NCBI GenBank assembly: GCA_964437215.1
Contig: CAYTFZ010000001.1
Span: forward strand, 1-64,000
Length of the DNA: 64,000 bases
Reading direction: 5' to 3'
Origin: JAAYAN01 sp964437215
GTDB lineage: Bacteria; Bacteroidota; Ignavibacteria; Ignavibacteriales; Melioribacteraceae
Shown: one piece after another, positions 63,821 through 64,000 of the stretch
How the letters are laid out: the number at the start of each line of letters is the position of its first letter
Numbering within the stretch: position 1 is the stretch's first letter
Notes under the pieces: generated by a model
Database searches by the model: none
What the model was told of the DNA's origin: nothing
What the model saw: only the letters and a program-made list of their open reading frames with translations
Translations under genes and position numbers: made by a program

Positions 63821-63970
63821 TTAGCCAATAAGTAGCACAACCACTAGTAGGCTAATTATAATAATCCCTAGAATAATGATGTTTTCCGGAAGGTTAGTAA
63901 CTTCGTCAAAAGCAACAGCTTTAGAAGATGTTGTTTTGATTTTGGCGATATTTATTTTTTTATTATTCAT
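63821..63970 (-). CDS. Leader peptide for the ilv-leu operon (49 residues)
   Basis: This small ORF (ATG at 63970, TAA at 63821) is shorter than the usual length cut. Residues 31-49 are IIILGIIIISLLVVVLLIG: 8 Ile, 5 Leu, 3 Val plus two Gly and one Ser, ending at the stop. Four of the six Leu codons are CTA. It precedes the ilv-leu-cimA operon on the same strand and is followed by an inverted repeat. This fits a ribosome-mediated attenuation leader like ilvL/leuL. The alternative is a small single-helix membrane protein, since the stretch is also a good transmembrane segment. Residues 1-30 (mostly polar, NNKKINIAKIKTT at the start) look ordinary. No strong SD is visible. Confidence 0.6.
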   Translation of the reverse strand: MNNKKINIAKIKTTSSKAVAFDEVTNLPENIIILGIIIISLLVVVLLIG

Positions 63971-63986
63971 TACAATTTATTTAGGG

Positions 63987-63994
63987 CAAAACTA
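63987..63994 (-). promoter_or_regulatory. Possible Bacteroidota-type -7 element
   Basis: On the minus strand the bases read TAGTTTTG, matching the TAnnTTTG -7 consensus described for Bacteroidota. It lies about 17 bases before the leader ORF ATG. The -33 partner would fall beyond the window edge, so this is weak. Confidence 0.3.
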
Positions 63995-64000
63995 ATGTTT

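Overview
The window looks like a low-GC chromosome piece from the Bacteroidota/Chlorobi side of bacteria, most likely Ignavibacteria-like. The main reasons are a type IX secretion sorting tail containing the motif NYPNPFNPSTN on a large secreted beta-helix protein, TonB proteins of the Bacteroidota kind, a DUF5020 outer-membrane protein, and a deoxynucleoside kinase and YfiH/PgeF set typical of that group. This placement is inferred from gene content; no search was run. Two runs of 100 N (17572-17671 and 20778-20877) are assembly gaps of unknown true length. Nearly every gene is on the minus strand. The plus strand carries only tRNA-Val, an M50B-like membrane protease, a thioredoxin-like gene, a 79-residue small protein and tRNA-Ser(CGA).

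Layout. 1-21700 is mostly housekeeping: tRNA-Val, an Atg22-type transporter, nusB, a YdcF/DUF218 protein, an orphan FecE-type ATPase, a TonB protein, VanZ-like, nnr, asnS, a Ppx/GppA phosphatase, a GT9 glycosyltransferase, a dNK, folK, folB, an EamA permease, pgeF, a secreted cell-wall amidase, MORN/TonB and DUF5020 proteins, a soluble PAS histidine kinase and a gap-truncated lipoprotein. 22231-44921 is an exopolysaccharide locus read leftwards: a Wzz/BY-kinase, a short SLBB protein, a Wzy-like polymerase, a Wzx-like flippase, several GT4-type transferases, a UDP-uronate epimerase-like enzyme, two heparinase II/III-type lyases, a deacetylase-like enzyme, a WbuB-like transferase, a WecA/MraY-type phosphosugar transferase with an extra membrane domain and a DUF4091 lipoprotein. 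45150-51997 holds the T9SS beta-helix protein, two tRNA-Ser genes, a CE2/SGNH esterase lipoprotein, a MORN-repeat protein and an EgtD-like methyltransferase, followed by a highly structured intergenic element and a bacteriohemerythrin at 51998-52405.

52528-63970 is a compact branched-chain amino acid operon: ilvD-ilvB-ilvN-ilvC-leuB-leuA-leuC-leuD-cimA, ended by a clear hairpin terminator. CimA would supply 2-oxobutanoate from pyruvate and acetyl-CoA, so isoleucine could be made without threonine deaminase. Upstream of ilvD I found a 49-codon ORF (63821-63970) missing from ordinary length-filtered annotation. Sixteen of its last 19 sense codons are Ile, Leu or Val, four of its six Leu codons are CTA, and it is followed by an 11-bp inverted repeat before ilvD. 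I read it as a leader peptide with an attenuator, the strongest candidate for something undescribed here. A small membrane protein is the main alternative.

TTG starts preceded by good Shine-Dalgarno sequences are frequent in this window (for example ilvD, leuB, the dNK, the WbuB-like transferase and the deacetylase-like gene), so start sites were chosen with that in mind.
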